A stretch of 64,000 nt of DNA. Origin: Chytridium lagenaria. Lineage: Eukaryota > Chytridiomycota > Chytridiomycetes > Chytridiales > Chytridiaceae. Both the position numbers and the translations under genes were made by a program. The stretch lies in NCBI GenBank assembly GCA_025449115.1, contig JAHLKC010000053.1, positions 1-64,000 on the forward strand, read 5' to 3'. This document shows positions 1-10,714 of this stretch, piece after piece. Position 1 is the first letter of the stretch. Every line of letters starts with the position of its first letter. The notes under the pieces are model-generated. The model had not been told where the DNA came from. It worked only from the letters and a program-made list of their open reading frames with translations, and did not search any database.

Positions 1-579
1 GATGCGAAGCTGACAGCTCCATCCTCGTCTCTCTACCGCATTGGCATGCTGGGGTATGCCAACCTTGGTGACCTCGCCTCCGTCGAAGCTCTTGCTTCTG
101 CCTTTGACAAACAAGGTGATGCACATGTTGAAATCCTTAAGGCCAATCCTGAGTCCTCTGCTATCTTGGCCAAGGTTGAAGAACAGTCATGGAAGGAAGG
201 AAGAGCCCTTGCTTACCATAGGACGCTTGAATTTCTCATCAACGCCTGCTCTCCAGCCTCTGTGAGGAAGCTTGCCTCGGGCATTGTTCCGAAATTACCC
301 GCCTCGGAGCTCTCCACTGTGCCTGTCGCATTCTTCGAGTCCATGGTGACAAAGCACGGGATTGTGCCCTCTGAAAGGGCGCTTCACCCTCTTATTACCT
401 TTTTGTGCAATGAGGGGCTTGACAGCGACATCAAGATTAGAGAGCAATTGGCACAGGGGTTGACTATTTTGATGAGGGAGAGGAAGCTTAAAAGGAGCAA
501 TGACGTTTTACAACATTTAGTAAAGGCGTTTGGGAAGGATTCGGAGGTGGCTAAGCTGTACTCTACGCTGTTGGCGTAA
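1..579 (+). CDS. C-terminal part of an unrecognised protein (truncated by window edge)
   Basis: The reading frame is open from the first base (frame 1) to the TAA at 577-579, so about 192 C-terminal residues of a longer gene are visible and the true start lies upstream. The sequence is predicted all-helical and begins with a stretch like a pentatricopeptide-type helix pair (SSLYRIGMLGYANLGD). It then has alternating amphipathic helices and ends in a lysine-rich helix. A PPR or other helical-repeat protein, perhaps organellar, is possible, but I do not recognise a specific family. It is convergent with the delta-tubulin gene, whose stop is only about 60 bp away. Confidence 0.6.
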   Translation, partial: DAKLTAPSSSLYRIGMLGYANLGDLASVEALASAFDKQGDAHVEILKANPESSAILAKVEEQSWKEGRALAYHRTLEFLINACSPASVRKLASGIVPKLPASELSTVPVAFFESMVTKHGIVPSERALHPLITFLCNEGLDSDIKIREQLAQGLTILMRERKLKRSNDVLQHLVKAFGKDSEVAKLYSTLLA

Positions 580-639
580 GAGACATTAGAAAAAAGAAAT
601 AAATCCTAGTTTTTTGTTGTTGCTTATTAGTGTATTTCT

Positions 640-2728
640 CTATCGTTTGATCATGTACTGTTCATATGAATTTACAATCCCTTGCACGGCCTCAAAGCTC
701 TCGTCAAACAACGCGTCCACGTCCCAATTCGACCCACTTCTTGCGTTCCAATGTTTTCCGGTACCAATGTACATATGCCCCAGCCTCTCTTAAAGCCCTC
801 GATTTCGCTAAATAGGTTCGACAGTGTGAAGCGCGTCCGAAGTATTAGCGCAAAGGATAAGCGACCGTAGCTTCGATTTAAGGTCCGTGGCTTCATAAAC
901 ACGAAGACAGAAATGTAAATACACATAATAAACGCTTATATAAAGGAAAAACAAGATTTCAAATTGATGAAATAGATAGAAGAAATGGCACTAACTGTAG
1001 CAAGACGACACGCGAAGGTCTAACTCTACCCCATCAAGTGCAGGTGATGGAGTGCCCAGCTTTAGTTTAACCTTACTCTCGATGGCATTAACGGCACAAG
1101 GTATTGAAGGTAGTGCTTTTCTGTAGGGCCAAAATTCGGGACCGATGCCACCTCGAACAACAAGCCTGGATCGAATGTACCTGCATGAATTTAGCACATA
1201 ATTTACGATAATATTTTCGATATGACACGATTCTTACGTCCTTTTAACCATATTATACGGGGTCGGAATATTTTTCAGCAGATTTGTTGTAACATCACTC
1301 CAGCTCTCTGATGCATTCTTCGGAAGGCTAACGATATACTCAATAAAAGTGAGCATTAGCTTACAGACTCACCCATGATTCGGATCTGCGCCTTTCGCGA
1401 TGTGGGATGAAAACACACTACTAATCTTGCATCCGGGATCAGGAACCAGAGCTTCAGTAAATTCTCTGAAATTGAACCTTTGCGCTCTAAAACATGTCAA
1501 ACCTTATCCGCTGAAATGAATTACTTTGAATGTTCTATTTCACCCGATACGAGCCTCTCTGCTGGAGTGGTTGGAAGCAGAAGACCTGCCATAGCTTGCG
1601 CTATGTAGTCATTGATATCTGTAAGAGACACCCTATCCTCAGCCTTTCTTCCTGCCGAGCCGTTGCCTTTCATTATTTAATTCCTGATGAAACGGGGGAA
1701 AAAAACTTACGCCTTTGGAAGTGGGATTCATACTGCTTTGTCACAGCAGCCATTGTGACATCGTTTGGAAAGAGCAAAATCAAATCCGATAAACTAGAAA
1801 GTAAAAAGTAAAGAGGGCATAAGCCTCATTTGAATCAGAATTCAAAAGCCACGTGCCTCTGCATCCATCCAAGCGATAAGACTGAATTGTAGTGTTGTAA
1901 TGCTGTCTCACCCGAAGAGAAAGGCAGTATTCTGGTTTCATGTTATACACACAGTCATCGAAAAAAGAGAAAGTAGAAACTAATTCAAGATATCCTTACG
2001 AGCAATTGATTATGGTGGATTTTAACGATTCTGCTCTCAGCTCTTCCAGTATCCTTTAATTTTGTGTCAATACAAACATTTTAGCAAATCCTCTCACCTT
2101 GATCCTAAACCCGAACCGGTCCCACCAGCGACGCTTTAATCACTTTAGGATGCTAGCTCGCAATCAGAGTCTAACCTGTGAACTAGCATGCATCCAGGAT
2201 TATGTTCATCCGACTTCTCCAGCGTAATCCTAAATGCCTCTAAAGTGGCTTCAAGTCCATTTTCATCCCAATACCCGTAAGCCCAGTTATTCCCTCTTCC
2301 AGTACTCCCGCAATCCACAATAGTTGTCCTACCAGTAGCCATTGCGTCATTGTTGTTCTTGAGCACTCGGGACCATGTCTGGCAATGGTAGTCAACGAAT
2401 GGGTTTTAGCAAAGATGGTATAGATTTTACTTTTCTCTCGGTATCGACGACCACCTGGTCTACACTGCAAAGGACATTGGAATATTTGCCACCATGCTGC
2501 CTTCTGAAACGTACAGGCAAACAAACAATTAATTTACTTTATACGGAGGTTGGGGTCACTAACTCTAGCTCGAGTTGCTTTACAATAGCCTGGCCGACCT
2601 GGATCCCACACTGCCGAGGGGAGCGAGAAAGAGAGGGAGAGGGGAATGTTTACATAAATATCACATCACACGAATAGCTGCACAATCCAGCTGCTTGCCC
2701 ACACCTGGCCCACTTGCAAAAGGATCAT
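640..2728 (-). CDS. TUBD1: Delta-tubulin
   Basis: Multi-exon gene. The start ATG (2728) gives MILLQVGQ. After an intron (2704-2611) the next exon continues CGIQVGQAIVKQLELEL, the tubulin N-terminus. Further exons give VDQVVVDTERK, then GSTGRGNNWAYGYW, the delta-tubulin form of the tubulin NNWA motif. Across the next splice comes VHSVAGGTGSGLGSR, with the GGTGSG nucleotide-binding loop. Later exons (VSLTDINDYIAQ, ALVPDPGCKISSVF, RLVVRGGIGPEFW) match delta-tubulin order. The end reads NWDVDALFDESFEAVQGIV to a TAG at 640-642. Delta-tubulin supports triplet microtubules of basal bodies. The frame is broken at least once in the 3' part (about 740-790) and exon borders near 1800-1900 are unsure, so either sequence errors or early decay is possible. 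Confidence 0.85.
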
Positions 2729-2820
2729 GCCTGCATCGGATTTCGAATGTCGGACGAGATTTGCATTGTGTGCCACCCTCAATCCAACCTTTGATGTGAA
2801 GACTGTGGATACGCTATAGT

Positions 2821-5489
2821 TCACGTACATAAAAAGCATGAATCAGCAACAAATATCCGACAGAAAGTCACCGAGTTTGATGGAGAAGTTATAAGAAAAA
2901 GAGGAAAATATATAGATAAAATGTATGGTAGAATAAATAGATGCTTACATGGGTCAGAAAGAGGTCGTTTTCGCGACGAATCTGATATCGCCGAAGGATC
3001 TGCGTACAGAGTCTGGTTCCGTCCATCGCGATTCGCATTTGGATTGTTGAATGCATAATCAAAGGAGTCGGGATGTGACGTTTGATAATTCATTCCAGGA
3101 AAGATTGAATTCGACGATGATGACGATGACTGCGTTTGTGCAGTCGTTTGACGGGCGTACGGGCCTGACATCGACAGCAAAAGTGATTGTGGCGACACAG
3201 AAACGGTCTGCACCATCGAATTAGAGGCTGCAGGCACCGATGAGTTATTTGGACGATTGAGAGACGAATGCATATAATCCGTAAAGAGAGGGTAATGAGG
3301 GAGGGAGGTCGAGCTTAGATTTGGTGACGATATTGGCATTGCGGGTTGTTGGGGATGGGATGAACCCTGCCCCATCCCAAGAAGTGGATGCTGAAGAGAC
3401 GAGAGATTTTGATACGGATACCCTGAGCCATTTTTTGTCGGTTGCTGACTAACGCTTACAATAGTCCCGCTGGAAGTTTGTTGAAGATATCTAGGAGGCT
3501 GCAAGGATGGTGTTGGTGGTAGGTGCAGAGTATTGCTGAAGTGAGTGAGCGATTCTGAAGGTTTGTCGGAACCGTAGGAAGTTGGATGCGATGAAGTGGA
3601 GGCCAGCTCCGTCTTTATCGTATGAGAGTACTTTGAAGATGGAACAGGTTTTCGATCCTCTTCACTATCGCTTGTTAAGTCAATGACTTCTACCTGATTC
3701 GTCGGCTTTTTTGTTGCTATAGAACTATGAGACATTGACACATCCGTTTGTACTGTTACCTGAAGGAAGAGACGTATGTTTCGCGGGTTGAGTAGATAAC
3801 GGCGCATCGAAGTCATCATCATCAATAAGAACGGTCTCATCACTCCCTAAATCCAGTTTGCTCATCTTTGCCAATGACATCATACTCTTTGGCTCCGGTT
3901 CACCAACAAGGATCCAACTTCCGTCTTCACGTAGTTCTGCAGACTCAACAGAATCCTTTCCTTTAGCCTTCTCTAAAAGCTCCTGAAAAAAGCCATCCAC
4001 AATGAGATTTTCATATAGGGCTGATTTCGAACAGATAGGGCAGACCCAAGTCGGAATCCGTTCGTTCAAGGTCAGATATGTTAATAAATCAAAACATTGA
4101 ATGTGTTGACATGTTGAAGCACGTGATGGTACTTGTATCCGACAGTAAGCCACAGGATCTTTCAGAGATACCATTTGAGAAGTTGCAACAACCTCATCAT
4201 CATCCACTACTGCCCGCGCTCGTAGTTCCCCTTTAATGAAAATTAATATAATGCTCGCTCATGTAAACGAAAAAGATCTGTCACGGACATAAAACTCACT
4301 TTCTGCCACGATCTGCTGCTTGGATATGCTCTTTGAACTAATGATATTTTCCAAAATCGACGTGACTGCGTACTTCCGTGTGAGTTGCAGACTTAGTACA
4401 AAGCGCCTCGAAGTTTTGTGGTATTTCAGCTCGACCATATTGATTGTCCCCGAGTTTCTCACAATGTAGTTATTTTAATTCTGCAGGCTTCGCAGTCCAT
4501 GGTTTTCCTTTGACGCCTAAATAACTCTAAATCTTATGGTTAGTTCTAAACTTCGGCATCAGACTCACGTTCGAAATAGTCACCGAATTCACGGCTATGA
4601 TACAGCTATGCGTTGAACTTTGACCATTGGGCAAGGGAGGCCCAGGTGGTGGGTACTCTAGTGGAACTCCAGATACGTATGCTCGTCGTGGAAAAGGAAC
4701 AGCTGTGTCGCCATTTTCAGGTCCAACAAACAGCATCAGCTGTTGAGGAGGTTGAGTCGAAGATCCCTTTATCTTCTGAACCTGGTCGTTGGAGAGTTGG
4801 AATCTCACTTCCGTCTGGCCTGTCGAGCCTTTTTTAAATTAGTTATCCTTTCATTCCCACGCCAGCGCTCGACTTACAGTCAAAAGTCTTAGACACCACA
4901 TGCTCCGTAATGGTGAAAAAGGGCGAGTCCCAGAACCTAGGCGGTGTTGAAATACGGCCACTTGTAGGGTGTGCGGATAGCACTTTGGTCGGTCTCGACG
5001 ATGTTAACATGTGCATTGGCATAGAACCTGGGGGCTTCTGAATGACTTGCGGCTTCTGACCGACTTGAGAGCCAACCAACAGTCTGAGCTTTGGAAGACC
5101 ACCTATCTGCCCCGAATCTCCACTACTAGCCGGTCTAATTCCTTAGAAGATCCATTTCCTGGCAAGCAATCCTTACCTAATCCCTGTAACCTCAAAAAAC
5201 CACTGAGCAAAGTCCTCCAATTCTCCCCGTTGCCGTTTCCTTTCAATGAGAGCCTCAAGTCGAGATTGCAGTTCAGTCTTATTTCCGCTGACTTTTTCCC
5301 GTCCTCTTTTAAGAATATCTTTCATTTGCTGATTCTTAAGGCTCAACACATCACTTTTCAGCTGCTACAAAGACGATAGAATGATCGCAATTGTAAAGAG
5401 AGATTTAAAATATAGCCAGCGTAAGATTAAGACCGAAAACCACCGACGCTACTCACTGCGTAGTTCAAGTCTAGGTAGGATTGGGACAT
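2821..5489 (-). CDS. SIZ/PIAS-type SUMO E3 ligase
   Basis: Exons in order: MSQSYLDLNY start (ATG at 5489); a SAP DNA-binding motif (about 5370-5165; LKSDVLSLKNQQMKDILKRG and SGNKTELQSRLEAL); a PINIT region (about 5080-4540; FWDSPFFTITEHV, LMLFVGPENGDTAVPFPRR); and an SP-RING (about 4190-4020) reading SLKDPVAYCRIQVPSR, CQHIQCFDLLTYL, NERIPTWVCPICSK with the expected Cys/His zinc ligands. The C-terminal part carries a SUMO-interacting motif, VEVIDLTSDSEED, followed by a long Ser/Pro/Gln-rich tail. Domain order SAP-PINIT-SP-RING-SIM is that of Siz1/PIAS proteins, which transfer SUMO in the nucleus. The last exon end is uncertain: a good donor sits near 2945, and reading through it reaches a stop at 2821. 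The start is divergent from the NUR1-like gene, 54 bp away. Confidence 0.87.
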
Positions 5490-5543
5490 GGATCGATGCC
5501 CATCGAGCACTACTGGGGTGTACGTTTTTTTTTAATTTCAAAA
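5490..5543. promoter_or_regulatory. 54-bp divergent start region between PIAS and NUR1-like genes
   Basis: The PIAS start codon (5489, minus) and the NUR1-like start codon (5544, plus) are only 54 bp apart. Both promoters must therefore overlap each other or the neighbouring first exons. A T-rich tract at about 5525-5537 is the only visible element. Confidence 0.4.
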
Positions 5544-6774
5544 ATGTCGTCAGCACAGAAACTGCGAGAGAGGCATCTGCGAGTCGGGGGTTCGGACTCA
5601 CCCCTTTCCCATGCTTCAAGGGCTGGAAGGACTCCAAAGTCAGCGCGAAAAGTGCGCAAGGCTCCCATAATGGAGAGAATTGCATCGGCGCCGTCAGATT
5701 TGATTATTTCGTTTAATGATAGTGTGTCTTCAGTCGACTGGGATGGGCTGATGCAGAGGGTCAGGTGAGGAAACCCTTGCCACTCGATCGTTCTTTTTTA
5801 CCATTTTGAAAGCACTGCACTTGGAATATCCTTGAACTTTGTTTTAATGGGCATCAAGGTCTACAAAGGGGAGGCATTTACAGACGAAGTGTACGATTTA
5901 TCCTGGAATAAACTTACGGCTAAGGGAAAGTTTGAACGAGAAAGGGAAAAAGAATCAAGAATGAACGCGATTGTAGGCCCTTTTTTTCTTAATGGAATAT
6001 TCAACAGCTTACACTTCGAAAGCTTTTTTTTTATCGAATTGATATTGATTGCGTTGAGCTTTTTGAATATTTTATTTGTTCTGAACAACTCAAAGTCATA
6101 CACCCTGCTATTTCAGCCAACTCAGGTACTTTTTCTATTGTTAATAAGGGCTTACGTGATAGCCACCTTCAAATGATGTTACAGATGAATTCATGGAAAG
6201 TCAAATCCAGGAATGCGAGAATGGTCATGGTTGACGTTAACACTCGATTTCCCGCTCTGGATGATGTGAGTAGTGACGAAGACGAAGGCTTTTCAAATAC
6301 GCCCTCGCGATTCTCAATTGGCCCCTTGAATGCAAGGAAAAGGCCGCGTGCTCCTCTAGATAATCCGGAGCCTCGATTGGAACCTCGTTGGAAACTATTC
6401 GTATGGAGCCCACCTGAGTGGGGTCTGCATTTGCTCCGGTAGGAAATGCTTGTATATATTTGGTCTGATGAGATACAGCTGGTTTTCACCTGTCAAGGCT
6501 TTGTTACTTTTTGGCTGTTCGAAAACAAATTGGATGTTTAACATTTTTGTTGCTCTTGTCTCCGATGCTATGGTATGTTGACTTCCTTCTTTAAAATACC
6601 TTACTGGTTCAGCTGTATATGATTATGCAAGCTCACGAGGACAGAGTACGCGACAACGAGATTTTGCACAAGCAAATGAATATGGAGTACAATCGATTTA
6701 TTTATACAATGCCGCCCTTCCGACCCAAATCCACTCATGCCGTTGGTGGAGATGAACCATGGAATGGAAAATGA
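5544..6774 (+). CDS. NUR1-like nuclear rim protein (DUF2418 family)
   Basis: Five exons join cleanly in frame: 5544-5764, 5813-6125, 6185-6438, 6479-6572, 6613-6774, giving 347 residues. The N-terminus holds VSSVDWDGLMQRV followed by a hydrophobic segment (STALGISLNFVLMGIKVYK), like the start of Nur1 proteins. A second membrane segment follows (IELILIALSFLNILFVL). The C-terminal half has the family core WSPPEWGLHLLRWFSPVKA, another hydrophobic helix, and ILHKQMNMEYNRFIYT. In yeasts Nur1 sits in the inner nuclear membrane and helps tether silent chromatin such as rDNA and telomeres. The function here is inferred from family resemblance. All introns have GT...AG ends and lengths of 40-59 bp. 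Confidence 0.75.
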
Positions 6775-6877
6775 ATTATTTGGGCATTATGTGTTTTTGG
6801 TTTTGAGAGAGGGTATACTTTTGGCATGTGTTGCTTTCAACAATTATACATGTGTGTTCTCTTGTTGAAAATCTTGT

Positions 6878-7655
6878 TCATGAGGCACTATTGAATCTTC
6901 GTATCGAAGCTCGAAGTCCTCGAAATGGGGTTAAATGCCTGTTGAATTTTTCACCTACTCTCCAACCCGGATGCCGGTGCATGTTGAGGTTCTCATGTGA
7001 ATCCAATACGGCTGTTGAACTCTGACTTGGCTTAAAGCTTTGAAGGCGTAGTAGCCCAGGCGGAATGGGAGGTTGCCGAAGTACGTTTAAAGCCTTCTTA
7101 ACTGCAAGATCCTCGTGCAGTGACTTCGATGTCCCGATATGTCCACAGCCTTCAGCGCCTAATCTGATCATGTCGTCTATATGAATTATGATGGACGAAG
7201 GTTTCTGTTGGGTGTCAAAGTTAAGCCCAAACTTATATTTGACAACAGCGAATATTCCAAATCTATGCATCGAGAGCTTTCGACAGCCTTCCTGCCTAGG
7301 TGATTTAAGTAGAAACGAAAAAAATACAAGAAGTAATTAGAAACCTATACAAGCATTAAACGCACTTTTCCCAGTTTTCCACAGCTGATGCTGTTATGAA
7401 GCAATTGACGTAGTGGCGACTATCTGAAACCTCGCAAACAACGCCGGATGCGTCGATGGAGGAAATCTGTTTAAAGCCGTCAGTCCTGCCTCCCCGACAG
7501 TTTCGTACATATAGTATTTGCAGCCGCGATCCTCTGGCACTTGGGGTCGCGAGGTGAAGGATATGTCCTGGTCCTTCCCAAGTTCCGTGCGCCTCTTGCG
7601 CCTGACAGCAAAGGTTCCTTGAAAGCCATGGTTTGAGCACCCCACTCATACACAA
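6878..7655 (-). CDS. Small OB-fold protein resembling shelterin TPP1 / telomerase subunit Est3
   Basis: Two exons, 7655-7366 and 7295-6878, separated by a 70-bp GTGCG...TAG intron, join in phase to 235 residues. The N-terminus, GVLKPWLSRNL, resembles the first strand of the TPP1 OB-fold (hydrophobic-x-PW). About 60 residues later comes VVCEVSDSRHYVNCFIT, closely matching the TPP1 strand pair around VSD...H.V.C..T. A third block, SIIIHIDDMIRLG, then GTSKSLHEDLAVKKALNVL, matches the last strand and the C-terminal helix of the fold. TPP1/Tpz1/Est3 proteins recruit or activate telomerase at chromosome ends. The protein is about the size of Est3 plus a basic C-terminal tail of about 70 residues, and lacks the long linker and partner-binding regions of vertebrate TPP1. 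The assignment rests on eye alignment only. Confidence 0.6.
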
Positions 7656-7679
7656 AGAAATTGTCCAGAAATCGATGCC
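7656..7679. promoter_or_regulatory. 24-bp gap between divergent start codons (TPP1-like / PGAP1)
   Basis: The TPP1-like gene starts at 7655 on the minus strand and PGAP1 at 7680 on the plus strand. With 24 bp between the ATGs, transcription must begin inside the opposite gene or share one bidirectional core. No TATA-like element is visible. Confidence 0.4.
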
Positions 7680-10526
7680 ATGATCTCTCGAATGCTCTCG
7701 TTGTTGTTGTGGGGAACCACCACGGTCTTTATCCTAAGGGCCTTCATCGCGCCCATAATGGACCCAGCAGGATGCAGGATGACATTCATGTGGCCTGGCT
7801 ACGTTGATATACCTGTGGACTCTCGGTTGTCGAAAAAGTACTCGCTGGTCCTGTTTAAGGAACGTGGTTTTGATTCTTCTGACGAGGTTGCATTAAGCTG
7901 TTGGCGATCATTTAACAATACTCCAGCCTATGGGGATTCCAGTCCTGTTCATTCCGGGCCATGCTGGTAGTAGTCGGCAAGTTCGATCTCTAGGTTCGGT
8001 TGCAGCCCATGTTTTCGAAGCACTCAAAAGCTCTAACAAGAGCATGGAGCCTTTCGATTTTTACGCAGGTTTTGGTTATTGTAAAACCGTCTGGCTAATA
8101 ATTCATTTAGTTGACACTGGAGATGAATGGACAGCTTTATGATATATTAATTATGGAGCAAGCAGAATTTACAAATTCTGCAATTTCTGTCATTTTATCG
8201 CTATACGAAAAAGGGAGATTTGGCGTCAAGCCGAAATCCGTCATATTGATCGGACATTCTATGGGAGGAATCGTTGCCAGAACATTATTCACTCTACCGA
8301 ACTTTGTGGAGCAATCTATCAATACCATTGTTACCCTCGCAACTCCTCACGCGAAACCTCCTATCCAATTCGATTATAGCCTAGTGAATCATTACAATCG
8401 CTTAAGAGACTTTTGGAGCACTGGATTGGAATTCGGATCTTTGAGGAACATTTCCGTCGTATCAATTGCGGGGGGCAACCAGGATACTTTGGTGCTTTCC
8501 GAGACAACAGAGGTTAATGGTTTCGTACCGTCGCGGAATGGTTTTGCTGTGTTTTCTACGGGAATACCCTTGGTATGGTCTCCAGCGGACCATCGTTGCA
8601 TTTTATGGTGCAACCAACTCCTTCAGAGCATCATTTACAGCTTATATGACATTATTGATGTGAGGTCTAGCTTTAAAACAATAGACTTAGAGCGCCGTAC
8701 CAAAGCATTTGGCGATAGATTAAAGCATCGTTTTATTGAGATGCAAAAGCCTATTGGCGAAGGTTTGTTTCCAATACTTATTCTAACTAATAGTTTAATA
8801 AGGTTTTCAAACCTTATCAACCTTAAGCCATATGCCAAAAAGCAATTTAATCGATGTTGGCCATATTATGCATAAAGCCTCAAGTAACAAGGCACAAGGA
8901 ATTGGAGTGAGCCTCAATGAGTCAATTACAACCATTCGACTTCTTTGGGATCTACGAGATGAAAAAGAATTTTCGGAAACTAAGCTTCTGCATGTGTGTG
9001 GGAATACGGGAGAGAAAGACAACCAATGCAGGCCACAAAACATAACTTTTGACCGGATCCCAAAATTCTTCCCAGCTTTCAAGAGAATGCGATATTGGCA
9101 TATGCTGAATTCCAGTTCGCACCAATTTTATCAGAGCCAGCATTAAGATTTCAAACTGGGGAGTTTTCGCCGGGATCTAAGGCCTTTATCTTACTTGAAA
9201 AAGAGAGAAAACCGGTACATTTTCATTGCACCCCTGTTTGGTAAGAATTGTTAATTCCTTCAGCAGTTAATCTCAAATAGAAGAAAATTACCCTTTGAAA
9301 GAAAATTTCGGGGTCGAGATTGATGCTTCTTGCATTCGAACATCTCTCTTCCGATTTACTTTTTTGCTAGTTCAAGATTGTCCGGAAGGTCAGGGTTTTG
9401 GTTTGTTGGTGAGTTTCTTATTCTTATGCAGGCGAGGAAGAATTCTTCACTCTAAACCAAAAGTCCATTTCCGAGGAGAAATTTTATGCATATGCAAATG
9501 TATCAGAAATTATATTGGACACACACGAAAACGCTATGAATACGAAGTTAAAACTCTGGAATAATCCTAAATGCAGCCTAAAGTCGTTTTCCTCCAGACT
9601 GCACATCATTGCATCATTTCAGTCTATTATCCGGAGACTTTATCCCATGTGGACAGGTCTTGTCCCATGCCTTTCCGTCATGTCACTGTATGTGAAAGCG
9701 ACTTTTGGATCGCGAGGTAAATTTGATAGAATAATTCCATTACTAATTTTTAGATTCTTCATTGAACAGCATAAGGCGATACATTATCTCTTTCATCCTG
9801 CTCTACATTGGAATTTCCTTCTCTGGGATGACTTCTTTAACACTAACGTTGCGAGATATAATTGTTTTCACGCCTATGCTCACTTTTGGTGTCATGCTTG
9901 CGGCGGTATCAATTCATCACTTTGTTAGTCTTATCAGCTATGCTTTACTGACTAGTGGTCGTGTATTGAGGCTAAACATGATGTATGTAATTCCACGACT
10001 CTTAAAGCTAATAATCGGCCATTTCTTTAGTAGCCGCGTCTTTCACAGCTTTATTCCCTTGGTAATTATTTGCGTCATTTCTACCAAACTCCTGCCAGTC
10101 TATGCCTTCCTTTCGGTATTCGTCAGATTGCTGGACAATAGACGTGTCTCAAACGGACTTGCATCTTCATATCTACTATCTACATCGCTGGTGCATATGC
10201 TTCTCGGAATTCCAAAAACGATCGCTTTCTTTCACGATCTACAGAAAGGATGGTACCGATTCGGCGATATATCCTTGTCAGATACTATCGCATATCTCCC
10301 TCCCGCGGTTTACGGCATATTGGGATCCTCGTCGTTGGACAAACTGTAAGTGTTATACCGAAGGAGCCATCTAAATTATTCTTTCAGGCAGCGCTCCTCC
10401 ACACTATTAATATGTGCAGCTACTATGGCAGCCACGTCCATATTGGCAGTTCACTGGAATCGCATATCCTTCAGCCTGCTTTTCGTTTATCTTTTACTGA
10501 GAACCAGAACAAAGTCCAAAGACTAA
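7680..10526 (+). CDS. BST1: GPI inositol-deacylase (PGAP1/BST1)
   Basis: ER membrane lipase that removes the inositol acyl chain from GPI anchors before export of GPI-anchored proteins. The N-terminus is a signal-anchor (MLSLLLWGTTTVFILRAF) followed by the family motif around CRMTFMWPGYVDIPV. Exon 1 ends at 7886 and exon 2 starts at 7927 with MGIPVLFIPGHAGSSRQ. The lipase nucleophile motif is GHSMGG (about 8252-8270), then TLATPHAKPP and IPLVWSPADHRCILWCNQLL. The C-terminal third is a string of hydrophobic segments (9760-10525) expected for the multi-pass domain. The last exon begins after the intron at about 10348-10385 and ends at the TAA, 10524-10526. One frame break lies near 8140, between VDTGDEWTAL and YDILIMEQAEF. 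These align continuously with the family, so a missing base is likely. Confidence 0.88.
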
Positions 10527-10664
10527 AAGGCTTGGGCCCATCCCTTCCCATAAACTCACAGTTGAATGATCATACCGTTTGATGATAATCCACTTAATAA
10601 ACTATTGATTAAACCTTCCGCGCATTTCCATTAGACCAACATCAGCGAATGCCAGAAGAGTTGT

Positions 10665-10714
10665 TACACCCTTTTTTTTTTTTCTTTCGTTGTCATACTC
10701 CACATTTTAACACT
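10665..10714 (+). promoter_or_regulatory. Poly-T promoter tract upstream of NSA2
   Basis: A run of about a dozen T (10672-10683) lies 30 bp before the NSA2 start codon. T-tracts of this type are common nucleosome-excluding promoter elements of highly expressed fungal ribosome-related genes. Its role here is inferred. Confidence 0.35.

Noticed and set aside
740..790. A 25-nt intron in the delta-tubulin 3' end (GTACCGG...CAAG)
   Set aside because: Joining the flanks creates a TGA, so it does not restore the frame; an indel or unresolved exon structure is more likely.
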